Source: Granulosicoccus sp045106475
GTDB lineage: Bacteria > Pseudomonadota > Gammaproteobacteria > Granulosicoccales > Granulosicoccaceae
Length of the DNA: 64,000 bases
Assembly (NCBI GenBank): GCA_045106475.1
Contig: JBGCEO010000023.1
Coordinates: 1-64,000 of the forward strand
Direction: 5' to 3'
The notes under the pieces were generated by a model. The model was given only the letters and a program-made list of their open reading frames with translations, was not told the DNA's origin and made no database searches. The stretch's first letter is position 1, and the number at the start of each line of letters is the position of its first letter. A program made the translations under genes and the position numbers. Below, piece after piece: positions 17,719 to 26,850 of the stretch.

Positions 17719-18716
17719 GCTAGCGCATCGACCAGACGATCAGCCCCATGGCGAAACGGATCTACGGTAGGAATCTGCATCCGCTGTTCGATCTCGCTCA
17801 TCACAGCAATGGCATCACCCTCATCCAATGCAGAAGTGTTAACAGAAACGCCAACGACCTCACAGGCCGGATTGACGAACCGGGCCAATTCCAGCGCCGT
17901 GTCGCGAAGCTGCTCCAGTGATGGCAAGGCATAGTCAGGCAAACCGCGCATATGCGCTCGGGTCGGCTCGTGACAAAGTACCAAGGCATCTGGCGCGCCT
18001 CCATGCACCAACGCCAGTGTCACTCCCGAGTAGGATGCATGAAAAAGACTGCCCTGCCCCTCAATGATATCCCAATGGTCATCGTCGTTCGGTGGTGTTA
18101 ACCACTCCACCGAACCAGCCATGAAATCAGCCACAACCGCGTCTAGAGGAATGCCGCTACCCGTAATGAGAATGCCTGTCTGTCCCGTAGCGCGAAAGGT
18201 AGCTTTCATCTTTCGCTCGCGCATCGTTTTTTCCATCGCCAGCGCTGTGTACATTTTCCCGATGGCACAATCGGTACCCAAGGCAAGGCAGCGCTTGCCA
18301 CTTCGCTTTACACCAGATGCAATCGGAAATGCCTGTTGTGGTACGCGAACGTCGAACAGTTTTTGATCATGTTTTGCTGCCAACTCCACAAGGCGAGGAT
18401 CGTCAGTAAGCAAATTATGCAGACCAGAAGCCAGATCCAAGCCTGCTGCTAAAGCTTGTTCAAACACAGATTTCCACTTTTCACTGATATGACCACCACG
18501 GTTGGCCACGCCCACGACCAATGTTTGAGCGCCAGCAGCAACCGCTTCCTCAACAGTCACATCCGGCAAGCCAAGATCGGCATTGCAGCCTTCTTGCCGC
18601 AATTGACCCACACAATGCTCGGGGCGCCAGTCTTTAATACCTCGAGCTACCTTGGCAGCTAAATCGTCTGGCGCGTCGCCGAGAAACAACAGATAGGGTG
18701 TCTTTAACATAATCAA
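17715..18716 (-). CDS. dgcN: DgcN-type D-glutamate N-acetyltransferase (DUF1611 family)
   Basis: 333 residues. The N-terminal part (about 1-135) is the Rossmann-like DUF1611 N domain. The C-terminal part begins with a P-loop-like segment (CLALGTDCAIGKMYTALAMEKTMRERKMKATFRATGQTGILITGSGIPLDAV) and continues with VEWLTPPNDDDHWDIIEGQGSLFHASYSGVTLALVHGGAPDALVLCHEPTR. These are typical of the DUF1611 family, whose characterised marine member DgcN acetylates D-glutamate. It overlaps dgcA by 4 bases. A TATATAAAGAGAAGGAGC stretch just upstream may hold promoter elements. Confidence 0.82.
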   Translation of the reverse strand: MIMLKTPYLLFLGDAPDDLAAKVARGIKDWRPEHCVGQLRQEGCNADLGLPDVTVEEAVAAGAQTLVVGVANRGGHISEKWKSVFEQALAAGLDLASGLHNLLTDDPRLVELAAKHDQKLFDVRVPQQAFPIASGVKRSGKRCLALGTDCAIGKMYTALAMEKTMRERKMKATFRATGQTGILITGSGIPLDAVVADFMAGSVEWLTPPNDDDHWDIIEGQGSLFHASYSGVTLALVHGGAPDALVLCHEPTRAHMRGLPDYALPSLEQLRDTALELARFVNPACEVVGVSVNTSALDEGDAIAVMSEIEQRMQIPTVDPFRHGADRLVDALA

Positions 18717-18859
18717 TCAACATATATAAAGAGAAGGAGCATGGGTCGATTCTAGCGCCCAGCGAGCAAAGAATCCGTCATCTGTGTACGCAGTTGCTTG
18801 CGCCAGCTTCAAGGTAAAGTAGGCACCAGCTGTGCTTTCGGATAAAAATTCAACTCTGA

Positions 18860-20437
18860 CTAGAGCGTCTTCAAGTACTCAATGAGCGCATCACGCTCAG
18901 TATTGCTCAAATGATCGCCAAACAGATGCCCTTCGTTGGAATATCCATTAAGGCGTGTGTCGTAAATCTGCTTCCCGATCTCACTATCAGTCTTCTCCGA
19001 TGACTCAGACGGTTGCAGCTCCTCGTGCAGCCATCCCATATCATTCTGATCATAAGATGCAGGGTCAGAGGCATTTTTAACAGAATGATGCCAAATACCG
19101 GGTCTGGAACCACTGTCGAGTAGCGCACGTATCGTCGGCACTGATCCGTTGTGCAAGAACGGCGCAGTGGCCCAGATACCATCCAATGGCGGCGCCACGT
19201 ATCCCGCTCCAGGGGACATAATGGAGGTTTCTCCATAGAAGGAACGATTAAACCAGTCAATGTAGTACGCACCTATACCTTGAGCAAAATCAATGAGCGA
19301 CGAGTCAGTTTGCACGGTTTCGATGGGTACCAGTCTTGCCGGATACTGAGCATTTTCGCCATAGCGCCCATGGCATTGTGAACAACTTTCTTCAAACAAT
19401 TTTTCACCTTTGGCGATGAGAGCCTGATTTATGTCAAAGGGCCATTGAGGAGGCGCAAGGCTTGCTATGTATTGCCTGATGTCCGGTGCGTATGCATCAA
19501 TTTTCTCCAGCTCTTCCAGAGTATCTGTACAAAGCATTGATGCGGACATCATGATCCTTGCATGATCAAGACGACCCTCGCCCATACTAAACATCGCAGG
19601 TTTTTTGGCCATTCTCCACCAAGGGGGAACGCTGACAGGAGGCGGGTCCTCCGGTGGCATTGGCAGTAGAGGCTTATCAGACCATGCATTACTGTGTGCT
19701 TGTCGGTGGGCAATGAGAGCCATGGTGAGATTGTTGGCGGGGTTTACACCGACGGTTTTGGTTTTGACATAGGGTGCTATGGCCGCAATGCGATCTGCAT
19801 ACAGTTCCCAGGCGCGTATCTCATCATCGCCATTTACCAGCGCGCCAGCTCGCTCTGCCAAAACAGAGGCGTTGCCGGTAAAGTCCAGAAATTCATTGCC
19901 TAAACCAACATGCAACTCGCCGAACAACACAGTGCCGTGACACGTCAAACAATTGTTAGAAACGACCGATAATCCATCACTGTTGTTAGTTACATTGGTA
20001 CTAAAAGGCAGACCTTGCGCTCGGCTGTTTCGATCAGGCAACTCGGTTACAGAATTACTGCTGATCAACTGACGAAATACTCTTTCAGGTATGCCACAGC
20101 CAACATAGTCATTTTCAATTAAAGCCGCGCGCCCTTTATCTATATCGCCCGTTCTTTGTTCGCTCGCTTGAATCTTACCCGTAGTCGCATACCCTGCTGT
20201 AAGCAATTCAGGTTCGGCATCCGGGTACAGCGTAGATCGCATAATTACCTGGCTGAACTCATCGCCTGTTGCGCTGTTCAAACGAGTATCTTCATACACT
20301 GTGATCGCGGGCGAACGCGAGGATTCGGCTGATTCAACGAACTTGTCACAGCTAGACAGTAACAAGAAAAACGGCAAACCAAACAGCCACCATTTAAAAG
20401 CAATGGCGCCGCGATTGCTTTCGCTCGACTTTGTCAT
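18860..20437 (-). CDS. dihaem c-type cytochrome lipoprotein (peroxidase-like)
   Basis: About 525 residues from the ATG at 20437; a TTG at 20500 would couple it to the upstream gene but adds a poor leader. The N-terminus is a lipoprotein signal ending LLLSSC (Cys30). Two haem-c motifs are present: CLTCH near residue 163 and CSQCH near residue 352. The C-terminal half has the APPLDGIWATAPFLHNGSVPTIRALLDS pattern of dihaem peroxidase/MauG-like and related cytochromes, including the far Met/His region. It would be a membrane-attached periplasmic electron-transfer or oxidising protein. The substrate is unknown. Confidence 0.72.
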   Translation of the reverse strand: MTKSSESNRGAIAFKWWLFGLPFFLLLSSCDKFVESAESSRSPAITVYEDTRLNSATGDEFSQVIMRSTLYPDAEPELLTAGYATTGKIQASEQRTGDIDKGRAALIENDYVGCGIPERVFRQLISSNSVTELPDRNSRAQGLPFSTNVTNNSDGLSVVSNNCLTCHGTVLFGELHVGLGNEFLDFTGNASVLAERAGALVNGDDEIRAWELYADRIAAIAPYVKTKTVGVNPANNLTMALIAHRQAHSNAWSDKPLLPMPPEDPPPVSVPPWWRMAKKPAMFSMGEGRLDHARIMMSASMLCTDTLEELEKIDAYAPDIRQYIASLAPPQWPFDINQALIAKGEKLFEESCSQCHGRYGENAQYPARLVPIETVQTDSSLIDFAQGIGAYYIDWFNRSFYGETSIMSPGAGYVAPPLDGIWATAPFLHNGSVPTIRALLDSGSRPGIWHHSVKNASDPASYDQNDMGWLHEELQPSESSEKTDSEIGKQIYDTRLNGYSNEGHLFGDHLSNTERDALIEYLKTL

Positions 20438-20496
20438 AGCGATTGATTGTTTACACGTAAGCACGATGGATTCTGCGGTAGACACGTGTGTAGTTT

Positions 20497-21594
20497 TCAA
20501 TTTAACAGTGGCTTAAAGTGAACAAAGCCATCCCCTTTGTGTGAGCCGGAAACAATCACGCCCGCATCCCACCTGGCACCCAGTCGATCTATTATTTCGG
20601 GCATTCCAACTATCGGTACAAGTTGTATTGAGATCCCGCTTTCCTCGCTGATCAGCCGTATAAATTCAGGGTATGGGATTCCGCTGGCGTCTGACTGGCG
20701 CGTGCCTTCATCCACCCACTGCACATCAATCGTACGTGGCGACGAGGTGGACTGCCGCTGTTGCGAAATGTCACTTAGCGTTGCTACCACCGTTTGCGGA
20801 CCACGACCACTGCGTCGTTTGCTGCGAGAGACAACTAATAACCATTTATCATCGAGGTGCACGCTTGCTTCGTCAAAAACAACGGCACCCTCTGCGGATG
20901 GAAGCTGACCGTAACGATGTTGCACACTCCCCCATCCGATTAGCTGCTGAGCAGCGGTCTCGCCAGCAAGCTGACCAGACACCGATGCGAACGCAGCCGT
21001 CCATTGATTCAAAGACCCAAGTAACAGCGTTTCGGGGCAGTCTGTCAATCGCCACTCCAAAGAAACCTCTGTTCCATCTTGCAGCTTACCTACCACGGTA
21101 AATTTCGCGTCACAGCCCTCGCTTGGCTTAATATCTAATTGGACATCTTCCACCTGCAGTGTGCGGGCATTGGCCTTGGCCAAGCCCAGCGCAACACGAC
21201 TGATCGACTCTCTTTGCTGAGGGTGAGGAGCGCCGCTTTCACCTAACGTGAGACTTGCTCGCATAACATCGGTAAATGACCACTGAGAAAACTCCGCCCT
21301 GTTGCGCTTCAAGTTAAGCCTGTCAATTTGCACCTGCACGCTGTATTGCTTGTCGTCGTTCGTGCGAACAAAAGCTTGCAAAACAAATGACTCTGCTTGA
21401 GATTGAGGATGGGCATTCAGATCATCAGGAAACTCTACTGGCTTGGGCGCGGCAGTCTCTGAGATCTCTTCTGTTAATAGATTCATCCAGTTTTGTGACT
21501 GTGCAAGACCTGACGAATGAGGCTGCACAACTCTTTCAGATTGACAGGCGCTGCTAAACAGACAGTAAAGCACAATCGCTCCAACCCTGACCAT
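20497..21594 (-). CDS. AttH/CrtC-like lipocalin-fold lipoprotein
   Basis: About 365 residues from the ATG at 21594. A short hydrophobic leader (VGAIVLYCLFSSAC) suggests lipidation at Cys17. The body resembles the AttH/CrtC (hydroxyneurosporene synthase-like) double lipocalin fold: an internal AEFSQWSFTDVMRASLTL stretch and a C-terminal RWDAGVIVSGSHKGDGFVHF, close to the family's YWEGAVxVxGxxxGxGYxE ending. Family members bind hydrophobic or carotenoid-like molecules, but most are uncharacterised. It sits between a phospholipase-D-like gene and the cytochrome lipoprotein, on the same strand. Confidence 0.5.
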   Translation of the reverse strand: MVRVGAIVLYCLFSSACQSERVVQPHSSGLAQSQNWMNLLTEEISETAAPKPVEFPDDLNAHPQSQAESFVLQAFVRTNDDKQYSVQVQIDRLNLKRNRAEFSQWSFTDVMRASLTLGESGAPHPQQRESISRVALGLAKANARTLQVEDVQLDIKPSEGCDAKFTVVGKLQDGTEVSLEWRLTDCPETLLLGSLNQWTAAFASVSGQLAGETAAQQLIGWGSVQHRYGQLPSAEGAVVFDEASVHLDDKWLLVVSRSKRRSGRGPQTVVATLSDISQQRQSTSSPRTIDVQWVDEGTRQSDASGIPYPEFIRLISEESGISIQLVPIVGMPEIIDRLGARWDAGVIVSGSHKGDGFVHFKPLLN

Positions 21595-21677
21595 CTTACC
21601 GATGACACAGACTCTCTTTAACGCTGATATGAAAGTCAGGCCATGGCCACGCAAACCAAACGTACTAGCGGTGCCGG

Positions 21678-23162
21678 CTAAAATGTGCTTAGTCCCGTAG
21701 CTTCCATAAATCGATACTGCGCCGTCAGCCACAGACTGTCCCGTCCAAATGCTTCATAGGGTAATGAATACGTTCTAACTTGCGTATTGTTCCACTGCTG
21801 CTCAAAAAAATCCCTCATCACACTCGTAATGACGTCACCAGTTTGCGTCTGCAACCGCACGTCTGTTTCCAAGTTAAAGTCGAGCAGATTACGTCGCGTG
21901 AAGTTGGCAGAGCCCATGATAAAGGTGTGTGTTCCTGCACTGGAGAGATGAAACCACTTAGCGTGGCACTGCTCGCCAGCGGTTGCGCACCAACGTACCG
22001 GGATTCCGGACGCATGCAGCTCAGCTGCCACGGGCAGATTGGGTACACCATTCTTTTTGCGACCAAATGCATCACTGTTAACATCGAGCAACACTCTAAT
22101 CGTTGCACCTCTGCGCTGAGCGGCTTTCAAGGATTCAACGATCTGCCGTTCACTAAGGTAGAACATAGCCAGATCAACGCCATCACCTGCGCCCGCAGAA
22201 CTTAACGCGTCAATAATCGCATCATGAATTTTCGATTCACCAAGCATCTGAATGGTTGGCGCTTTATCTGGCGAAGTATCAGACTGGCCATCTATCGACA
22301 AGCTCTTCATGTGATTTTCCAGAAGGTCGGCAGCCGTTTCAGATTGGTTCATTCGCAGTAGGGCCAACTCCATTAGCATAAGGTCATGAACCGCTTTACC
22401 GCCAAATTCCAGAGCAACATTACGATGCGCACTGCTGCCGTCATGAGGATTGGCAGAACTAACCAACGCCCGCCATTGATCGGAGCCGTTGTCAGTAATC
22501 AGCAATTTGCGATGATTAGCTTTGAAATTGAAAAGAGCAAAATAACTACGAAGTGACACCTTGCCGGCACCAAACGGATTGGCAAGGGTGGACGCTTCGC
22601 TGTTGCCGAAGGGTCGAATGAGCCAACGCCAGAGACCTGACCAGGCAGGATTACTGTCTTGCAGCTTCGTAAGGTCGGTCAGCGACACCTTGACGCCGGC
22701 AGCTTTCAGGCGCTCAAAATGAGTCGATGGTAAGCCCTGGTATACCGTGTTGATGGGATCGCTAATGACAATTACATCAATCTCAGGTTTAGCCTGCTTT
22801 CGTTTCACGAGTGCATCGGTAAGCTCACTGGCAAGCGATCGGTGCGATTCGGGTATGGGTCCCTGCCAATCATTAAAAAGGAACATGTCCAGCAGAATAA
22901 GCCGCTCTGCGCTGTCTATATTGAACAAGACCTGGTCAAAGAGCTGCTGTGAAAGCTGCCTATTACCTTTTGCATCCAACCAGCTTTCGTCGTTAAGAAA
23001 CACCACATCGAGAGCCTTGCGAGGCTCACCAGACATACTTACAGCAGCCGGAGGGGGCATTATTGTGCTTATTGCCGTGTTGGCCATCACATAGCTGGCT
23101 ATTAGCACCGCTACCAGGCGCCGACCCTTCAAGAATCTGCGCCATGTCTTGAATTCGCTCAA
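21678..23162 (-). CDS. phospholipase-D-superfamily protein (cardiolipin-synthase-like)
   Basis: 494 residues. The start is a TTG at 23162 with a strong GGAGG site 6 bases upstream. An N-terminal membrane helix or uncleaved signal (RRLVAVLIASYVMANTAIS) anchors it. The first HKD motif is intact (HRKLLITDNGSDQ, then SSANP). The second reads HAKWFHLSSAG...GSANF: His and Lys are there but the Asp position is Ser. PLD enzymes use both motifs to form one active site. It may be a phosphodiesterase or transphosphatidylase working on envelope lipids. Confidence 0.78.
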   Translation of the reverse strand: MSEFKTWRRFLKGRRLVAVLIASYVMANTAISTIMPPPAAVSMSGEPRKALDVVFLNDESWLDAKGNRQLSQQLFDQVLFNIDSAERLILLDMFLFNDWQGPIPESHRSLASELTDALVKRKQAKPEIDVIVISDPINTVYQGLPSTHFERLKAAGVKVSLTDLTKLQDSNPAWSGLWRWLIRPFGNSEASTLANPFGAGKVSLRSYFALFNFKANHRKLLITDNGSDQWRALVSSANPHDGSSAHRNVALEFGGKAVHDLMLMELALLRMNQSETAADLLENHMKSLSIDGQSDTSPDKAPTIQMLGESKIHDAIIDALSSAGAGDGVDLAMFYLSERQIVESLKAAQRRGATIRVLLDVNSDAFGRKKNGVPNLPVAAELHASGIPVRWCATAGEQCHAKWFHLSSAGTHTFIMGSANFTRRNLLDFNLETDVRLQTQTGDVITSVMRDFFEQQWNNTQVRTYSLPYEAFGRDSLWLTAQYRFMEATGLSTF

Positions 23163-23455
23163 TCGAGGCCTCCGCTTCGGTTTTATTAATACAACTTCAC
23201 ATTTCCTGCATGGCGACTTGATACAATCGCCGCTCTTTCCGGTGATCTAATGGCTGGAATCGACAATTTAGCCGGTTTGGCAGGCGTTGAATCAACGCAG
23301 GACAAACAGATTACACGCCATGCAACAGTGCATAACAATAATAAGCAAGGCAGCTGTGAAATATTTGTTTAGAGTCTTATGAATAGCGGACAAACGTTCA
23401 GCATCTATACTCTAGCTAGCTCGCAGCTCGGCCAAAGACGACGGACCACGTTTTG
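23163..23455. other. divergent region upstream of the exopolysaccharide operon
   Basis: 293 bases between the PLD-like gene and the Wzz/kinase gene. It is AT-rich in the right half. It contains the palindrome listed at 23284-23298. No promoter can be assigned with confidence. Confidence 0.5.
23284..23298. promoter_or_regulatory. palindrome GCGTTGAATCAACGC, possible operator
   Basis: A perfect 7-base inverted repeat around a single central base, 158 bases upstream of the exopolysaccharide operon. Symmetry and position suggest a regulator site; the regulator is unknown. Confidence 0.35.
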
Positions 23456-25717
23456 ATGAAAACACTGAATTATCCTCAACCAGGCGCGCCAATGCAGGGA
23501 TACGCGACCGTGCCGGCGACCAGCGACGCAAAAGAATACCTGCGGCTGCTCATGCGCCACAAATTCGGCTTATTAGTGACTGTTCTGCTAGGGCTCGCCC
23601 TGGCTTGGCTTTACCTGATTAGCACCGACAAAATTTATGAAGCGTCTGCTTTGGTCGAGGTCAAAGAGGTAGGCAACTATGTGGATTCTGACGACTCACT
23701 GGCACAAACAGACTGGAATGCCCCCACGATCAAGGAAGAAGCTAATTTATTGAGTTCACGTCGTGTACTGACTCCAGTAGTAGATGCATTCGGACTGCGA
23801 ATCTCAGCTGAGCCAAAGCGGATTCCGGTGCTAGGCGATCTCACTCAAGAGGTGCCCGTGCTTGCGGATTTGATCAGCAATGTGGAGTTCGCAAAGCAAT
23901 ATGCCTGGAGCGATGCCACTATCGAGCTGAGTGAATTACAAGTACCCAGACGATGGGAAGATCTTGCCCTAAGCCTCACAGTCCTTGAAAACAATCAATT
24001 CAGCCTGAGCGATGCGGATGGTGAGCTTTTGATCGAAAGAGCTGACATAGGCGTTCCAGTGCAAGCTGCAATCGCGAATGAGGATCCCTTGCAGATCCAT
24101 GTTACGCAGCTCGATGCGCCAGAGGGTGTCCAGTTCTCATTGACGAGGTATTCACTGCAGACCACGATAAGTGCGCTGCGAAGCGATCTGGCGACCGAAA
24201 CCACTGACAGCAAATCGCGCATGATTACCGTTAAATTACGGGGCAAGGATCCAGCTCACATCGCTGAAGTAACCAATGCAGTGTTAACTGAATACAAAAG
24301 TGTGAAGCTAGGTACTCAGAACCGATCATCCGATGCGGAGCTACTGTTTTTTGAAGAGCAACTGCCCCAGGTTGAAGCGGATCTTCGTTCGGCCGAGATT
24401 GCGCTGGCCGATTTTCGCCGGGCTGCCAACTCGTTCAATCAGGACACGCAAGTTAATTTCAAGTTGGGTCAACTCGACAAACTGGAAACTCAACTTCTTG
24501 AGAAAGAAGTTGAACGCGACGACCTGTTAAAACGCTACACGGTTAACCATCCAACGCCAAAGCGGCTTCAAAAGGAAATTGATGTCTTGCAAGACAAGAT
24601 CGGTCAAGTGCGTGGCTCCATCCGATCAGCACCAGATACGCAACGGGAACAGTCCGTGCTCGAAGACGAGCTTGATACCAAGCGCAAACTGTTTATCGAA
24701 ATGAGCGAAAAGTTGCAAAAACTGCGTCTGGCTAATGTTGGTAATGTTGGCGAGGTTCAGATAATCGATGATGCACTCTCCCCCCGCAAACCGGTATCAC
24801 CGAACAAGCTACTGGCGATAGCAGGCGGCACTTTAGCCATGTTGTTTCTCTACACGTTGTATCTGACTCTTCGATCGGCATTGTCGACTTTGATTACGGA
24901 TCAGGAATCACTCGAGCGAGCCTCAGGATTGCCGGTATTCATGAATATTCCTAAGAGTTCTGCGCAACGCAAACTGGGCAACCCTGTAACGGTTGACCCC
25001 CGCAGATTGTTGCCAGGCGCTGATGGGGACTCAAACACAAAAGCCATTTCAAGCAATGTATTGGCCTTGTCGAAGCCTGAAGACTATTCGGTTGAAAACC
25101 TGCGTGGCCTCAGAAGCATGCTTGAAGATGTGATGGCGGGAGCTAACAACAATGTTCTTATGTTCACCAGCCCACTACCCAGTATGGGCAAGTCGTTCCT
25201 CAGTCTGAATCTGGCCGTTCTTGTGGCACAGACTGGTAAGCGCGTGCTGTTGATTGACTCTGACTACCAACGGGGGCAATTACACAAGTCTCTGGGCTTG
25301 AATGCCGGTCCTGGCCTACCGGAAGTTGTGCGAGGCAAGAGTGAACTAAAGGAGACGGTTAAAGCGACACCGGTTGCAAACTTATACTGCATACCGCGTG
25401 GTTATTCTGGCGGATCAGGGTCTGAAATGCCCAGCGACAAGGAATTTGGTACCTTTCTCGAGATTGTCGCACCGCGCTTCGACATCGTGATTATTGACAC
25501 TCCACCGGTTCTAAGTGTTTCAACGGCCGCATCACTAGGCAAACACGCTGGGTCTACTATCATGGTTGTGAAGGAGGGAGAAGTTAAGGAACCGCAATTA
25601 AGTGAATCCTTAAAACGGCTTACATTCTCGGGTGTCCGGGTAAGCGGCTGCATTATGAATGGTTCTTCAGCGCCCACCCCCAGGCACTATACTTACTACA
25701 GAGAGCAACTGGACTAA
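23456..25717 (+). CDS. Wzz/Wzc-type chain-length regulator fused to tyrosine autokinase
   Basis: 753 residues from the ATG at 23456; a TTG sits 3 bases earlier. A Wzz domain with a first membrane helix (about 32-52), a long periplasmic coiled-coil region (about 300-420) and a second helix (LAIAGGTLAMLFLYTLYLTL) precede the kinase. The kinase has Walker A SPLPSMGKSFLSLN, Walker A' VLLIDSDYQRGQLHKSLG and Walker B IVIIDTPPVL. The C-terminus has a short Tyr cluster (HYTYYREQL). Such proteins control polymerisation and export of capsule or exopolysaccharide at the inner membrane. No Wza exporter or low-molecular-weight phosphatase gene is adjacent. Confidence 0.9.
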   Translation: MKTLNYPQPGAPMQGYATVPATSDAKEYLRLLMRHKFGLLVTVLLGLALAWLYLISTDKIYEASALVEVKEVGNYVDSDDSLAQTDWNAPTIKEEANLLSSRRVLTPVVDAFGLRISAEPKRIPVLGDLTQEVPVLADLISNVEFAKQYAWSDATIELSELQVPRRWEDLALSLTVLENNQFSLSDADGELLIERADIGVPVQAAIANEDPLQIHVTQLDAPEGVQFSLTRYSLQTTISALRSDLATETTDSKSRMITVKLRGKDPAHIAEVTNAVLTEYKSVKLGTQNRSSDAELLFFEEQLPQVEADLRSAEIALADFRRAANSFNQDTQVNFKLGQLDKLETQLLEKEVERDDLLKRYTVNHPTPKRLQKEIDVLQDKIGQVRGSIRSAPDTQREQSVLEDELDTKRKLFIEMSEKLQKLRLANVGNVGEVQIIDDALSPRKPVSPNKLLAIAGGTLAMLFLYTLYLTLRSALSTLITDQESLERASGLPVFMNIPKSSAQRKLGNPVTVDPRRLLPGADGDSNTKAISSNVLALSKPEDYSVENLRGLRSMLEDVMAGANNNVLMFTSPLPSMGKSFLSLNLAVLVAQTGKRVLLIDSDYQRGQLHKSLGLNAGPGLPEVVRGKSELKETVKATPVANLYCIPRGYSGGSGSEMPSDKEFGTFLEIVAPRFDIVIIDTPPVLSVSTAASLGKHAGSTIMVVKEGEVKEPQLSESLKRLTFSGVRVSGCIMNGSSAPTPRHYTYYREQLD

Positions 25718-25960
25718 CAACAAGCCTCGGTTTTAGCGTTTCAAATGTCAACTCTGGTGAACAAGTTCGCTTACGTCTTTGAGTTGGCAGTAAATAAAGT
25801 TACAACGAGGTACTTTTACCGAATGCGATTTTCGTCACACGACGTAAATCTTGCATCCATTAAAATACGTGGTCAGAACAGCGCAGAATTGTCGCTCTGA
25901 TCTAAAATTTACAGTCAGGTCCAGGCAAATGGACTCGCCAAGAAGTTCTAGGAGAAAAAG

Positions 25961-26704
25961 GTGCCAAGCGCCAGCGTAATCAAAAATAATAAAAAAGAGA
26001 TAGGCATCGAACAGACAAGCGCCAATGCTGACTCTATCGACGTCAATCCGGTAAATGCAAAACACTGGAATTCCCTGGCTAGCAGTGACCACGTTGCATT
26101 GGTGCCGATAGCCGGTGTTAGTGCGGCGCTGAAGCGTTTGGAAGACTTTATATTCGGTTCAATCGCGCTGCTCATTTTGTTCCCGCTGATGGCATTGATT
26201 TCTATCGTCATCAAACTGGACAGCACGGGTCCTGCTCTTTTTTGTCAGGCACGCAGTGGACGCAATCGCGAAATTATCAAAGTGTATAAGTTTCGCACGA
26301 TGTATCAGTCCAGCCCTCAAGAATTCAAACAAGCACAGAAAGACGACCCGCGCATTACACGCATAGGGGCTTTTTTACGCAAAACCAGCCTTGATGAACT
26401 GCCACAACTGTTCAATGTTATTCAGGGTTCGATGTCAATGGTAGGTCCTCGACCACATCCACTGAAGCTCGATGAAGACTTCAAATATGTCATTCCTTCA
26501 TTAAATTCCCGCTACTGCGTGAAGCCTGGTATTACCGGATGGGCACAGATTAACGGGTTCCGCGGAGAAACAAGACGCGTCAGCGATATGGTTTCTCGTA
26601 TTGAGCATGATCGCCATTACGTTAAAAACTGGAGCCTGCTGTTGGATGTGAAAATCCTCGTTCTGACCGTTTTCAAAGGCTGGACGCACAAGAACGCGTA
26701 CTAG
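25961..26704 (+). CDS. undecaprenyl-phosphate sugar-1-phosphate transferase
   Basis: 247 residues from a GTG with an AGGAG site 7 bases upstream. It has one membrane hairpin (IFGSIALLILFPLMALISIVI) followed by the bacterial sugar transferase core: GPALFCQARSGRNREIIKVYKFRTM, DDPRITRIGAFLRKTSLDELPQLFNVIQGSMSMVGPRP, and KPGITGWAQINGFRGET. It lacks the four extra N-terminal helices of WcaJ/WbaP, so it is of the short kind. It should start repeat-unit assembly by loading the first sugar phosphate onto undecaprenyl phosphate. The sugar is not predictable; the MVGPRP plus FRGET pattern is common in glucose-1-phosphate transferases. Confidence 0.9.
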   Translation: MPSASVIKNNKKEIGIEQTSANADSIDVNPVNAKHWNSLASSDHVALVPIAGVSAALKRLEDFIFGSIALLILFPLMALISIVIKLDSTGPALFCQARSGRNREIIKVYKFRTMYQSSPQEFKQAQKDDPRITRIGAFLRKTSLDELPQLFNVIQGSMSMVGPRPHPLKLDEDFKYVIPSLNSRYCVKPGITGWAQINGFRGETRRVSDMVSRIEHDRHYVKNWSLLLDVKILVLTVFKGWTHKNAY

Positions 26705-26772
26705 TTCGCAAAAAAACAGCTTTTGCGTATAAAATGTCGGTGATACGCCCGACACAAGACACAGCGTGACCA

Positions 26773-26802
26773 GCCGATAAGTACCTACGAGTGCTTATCG
26801 GC
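26773..26802. other. strong 12-base-pair hairpin between exopolysaccharide genes
   Basis: GCCGATAAGTAC - CTACGA - GTGCTTATCGGC: a 12-pair stem with one G-T pair and a 6-base loop. It lies in the 146-base gap after the sugar transferase gene. The following bases are only moderately T-rich, so it may be a weak terminator, an attenuator or an mRNA-stabilising or processing site. Confidence 0.6.
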
Positions 26803-26850
26803 ATTCTGGCTATCATTTTAGTCACTTAACTCGACGCTATTTCCCAGAAA

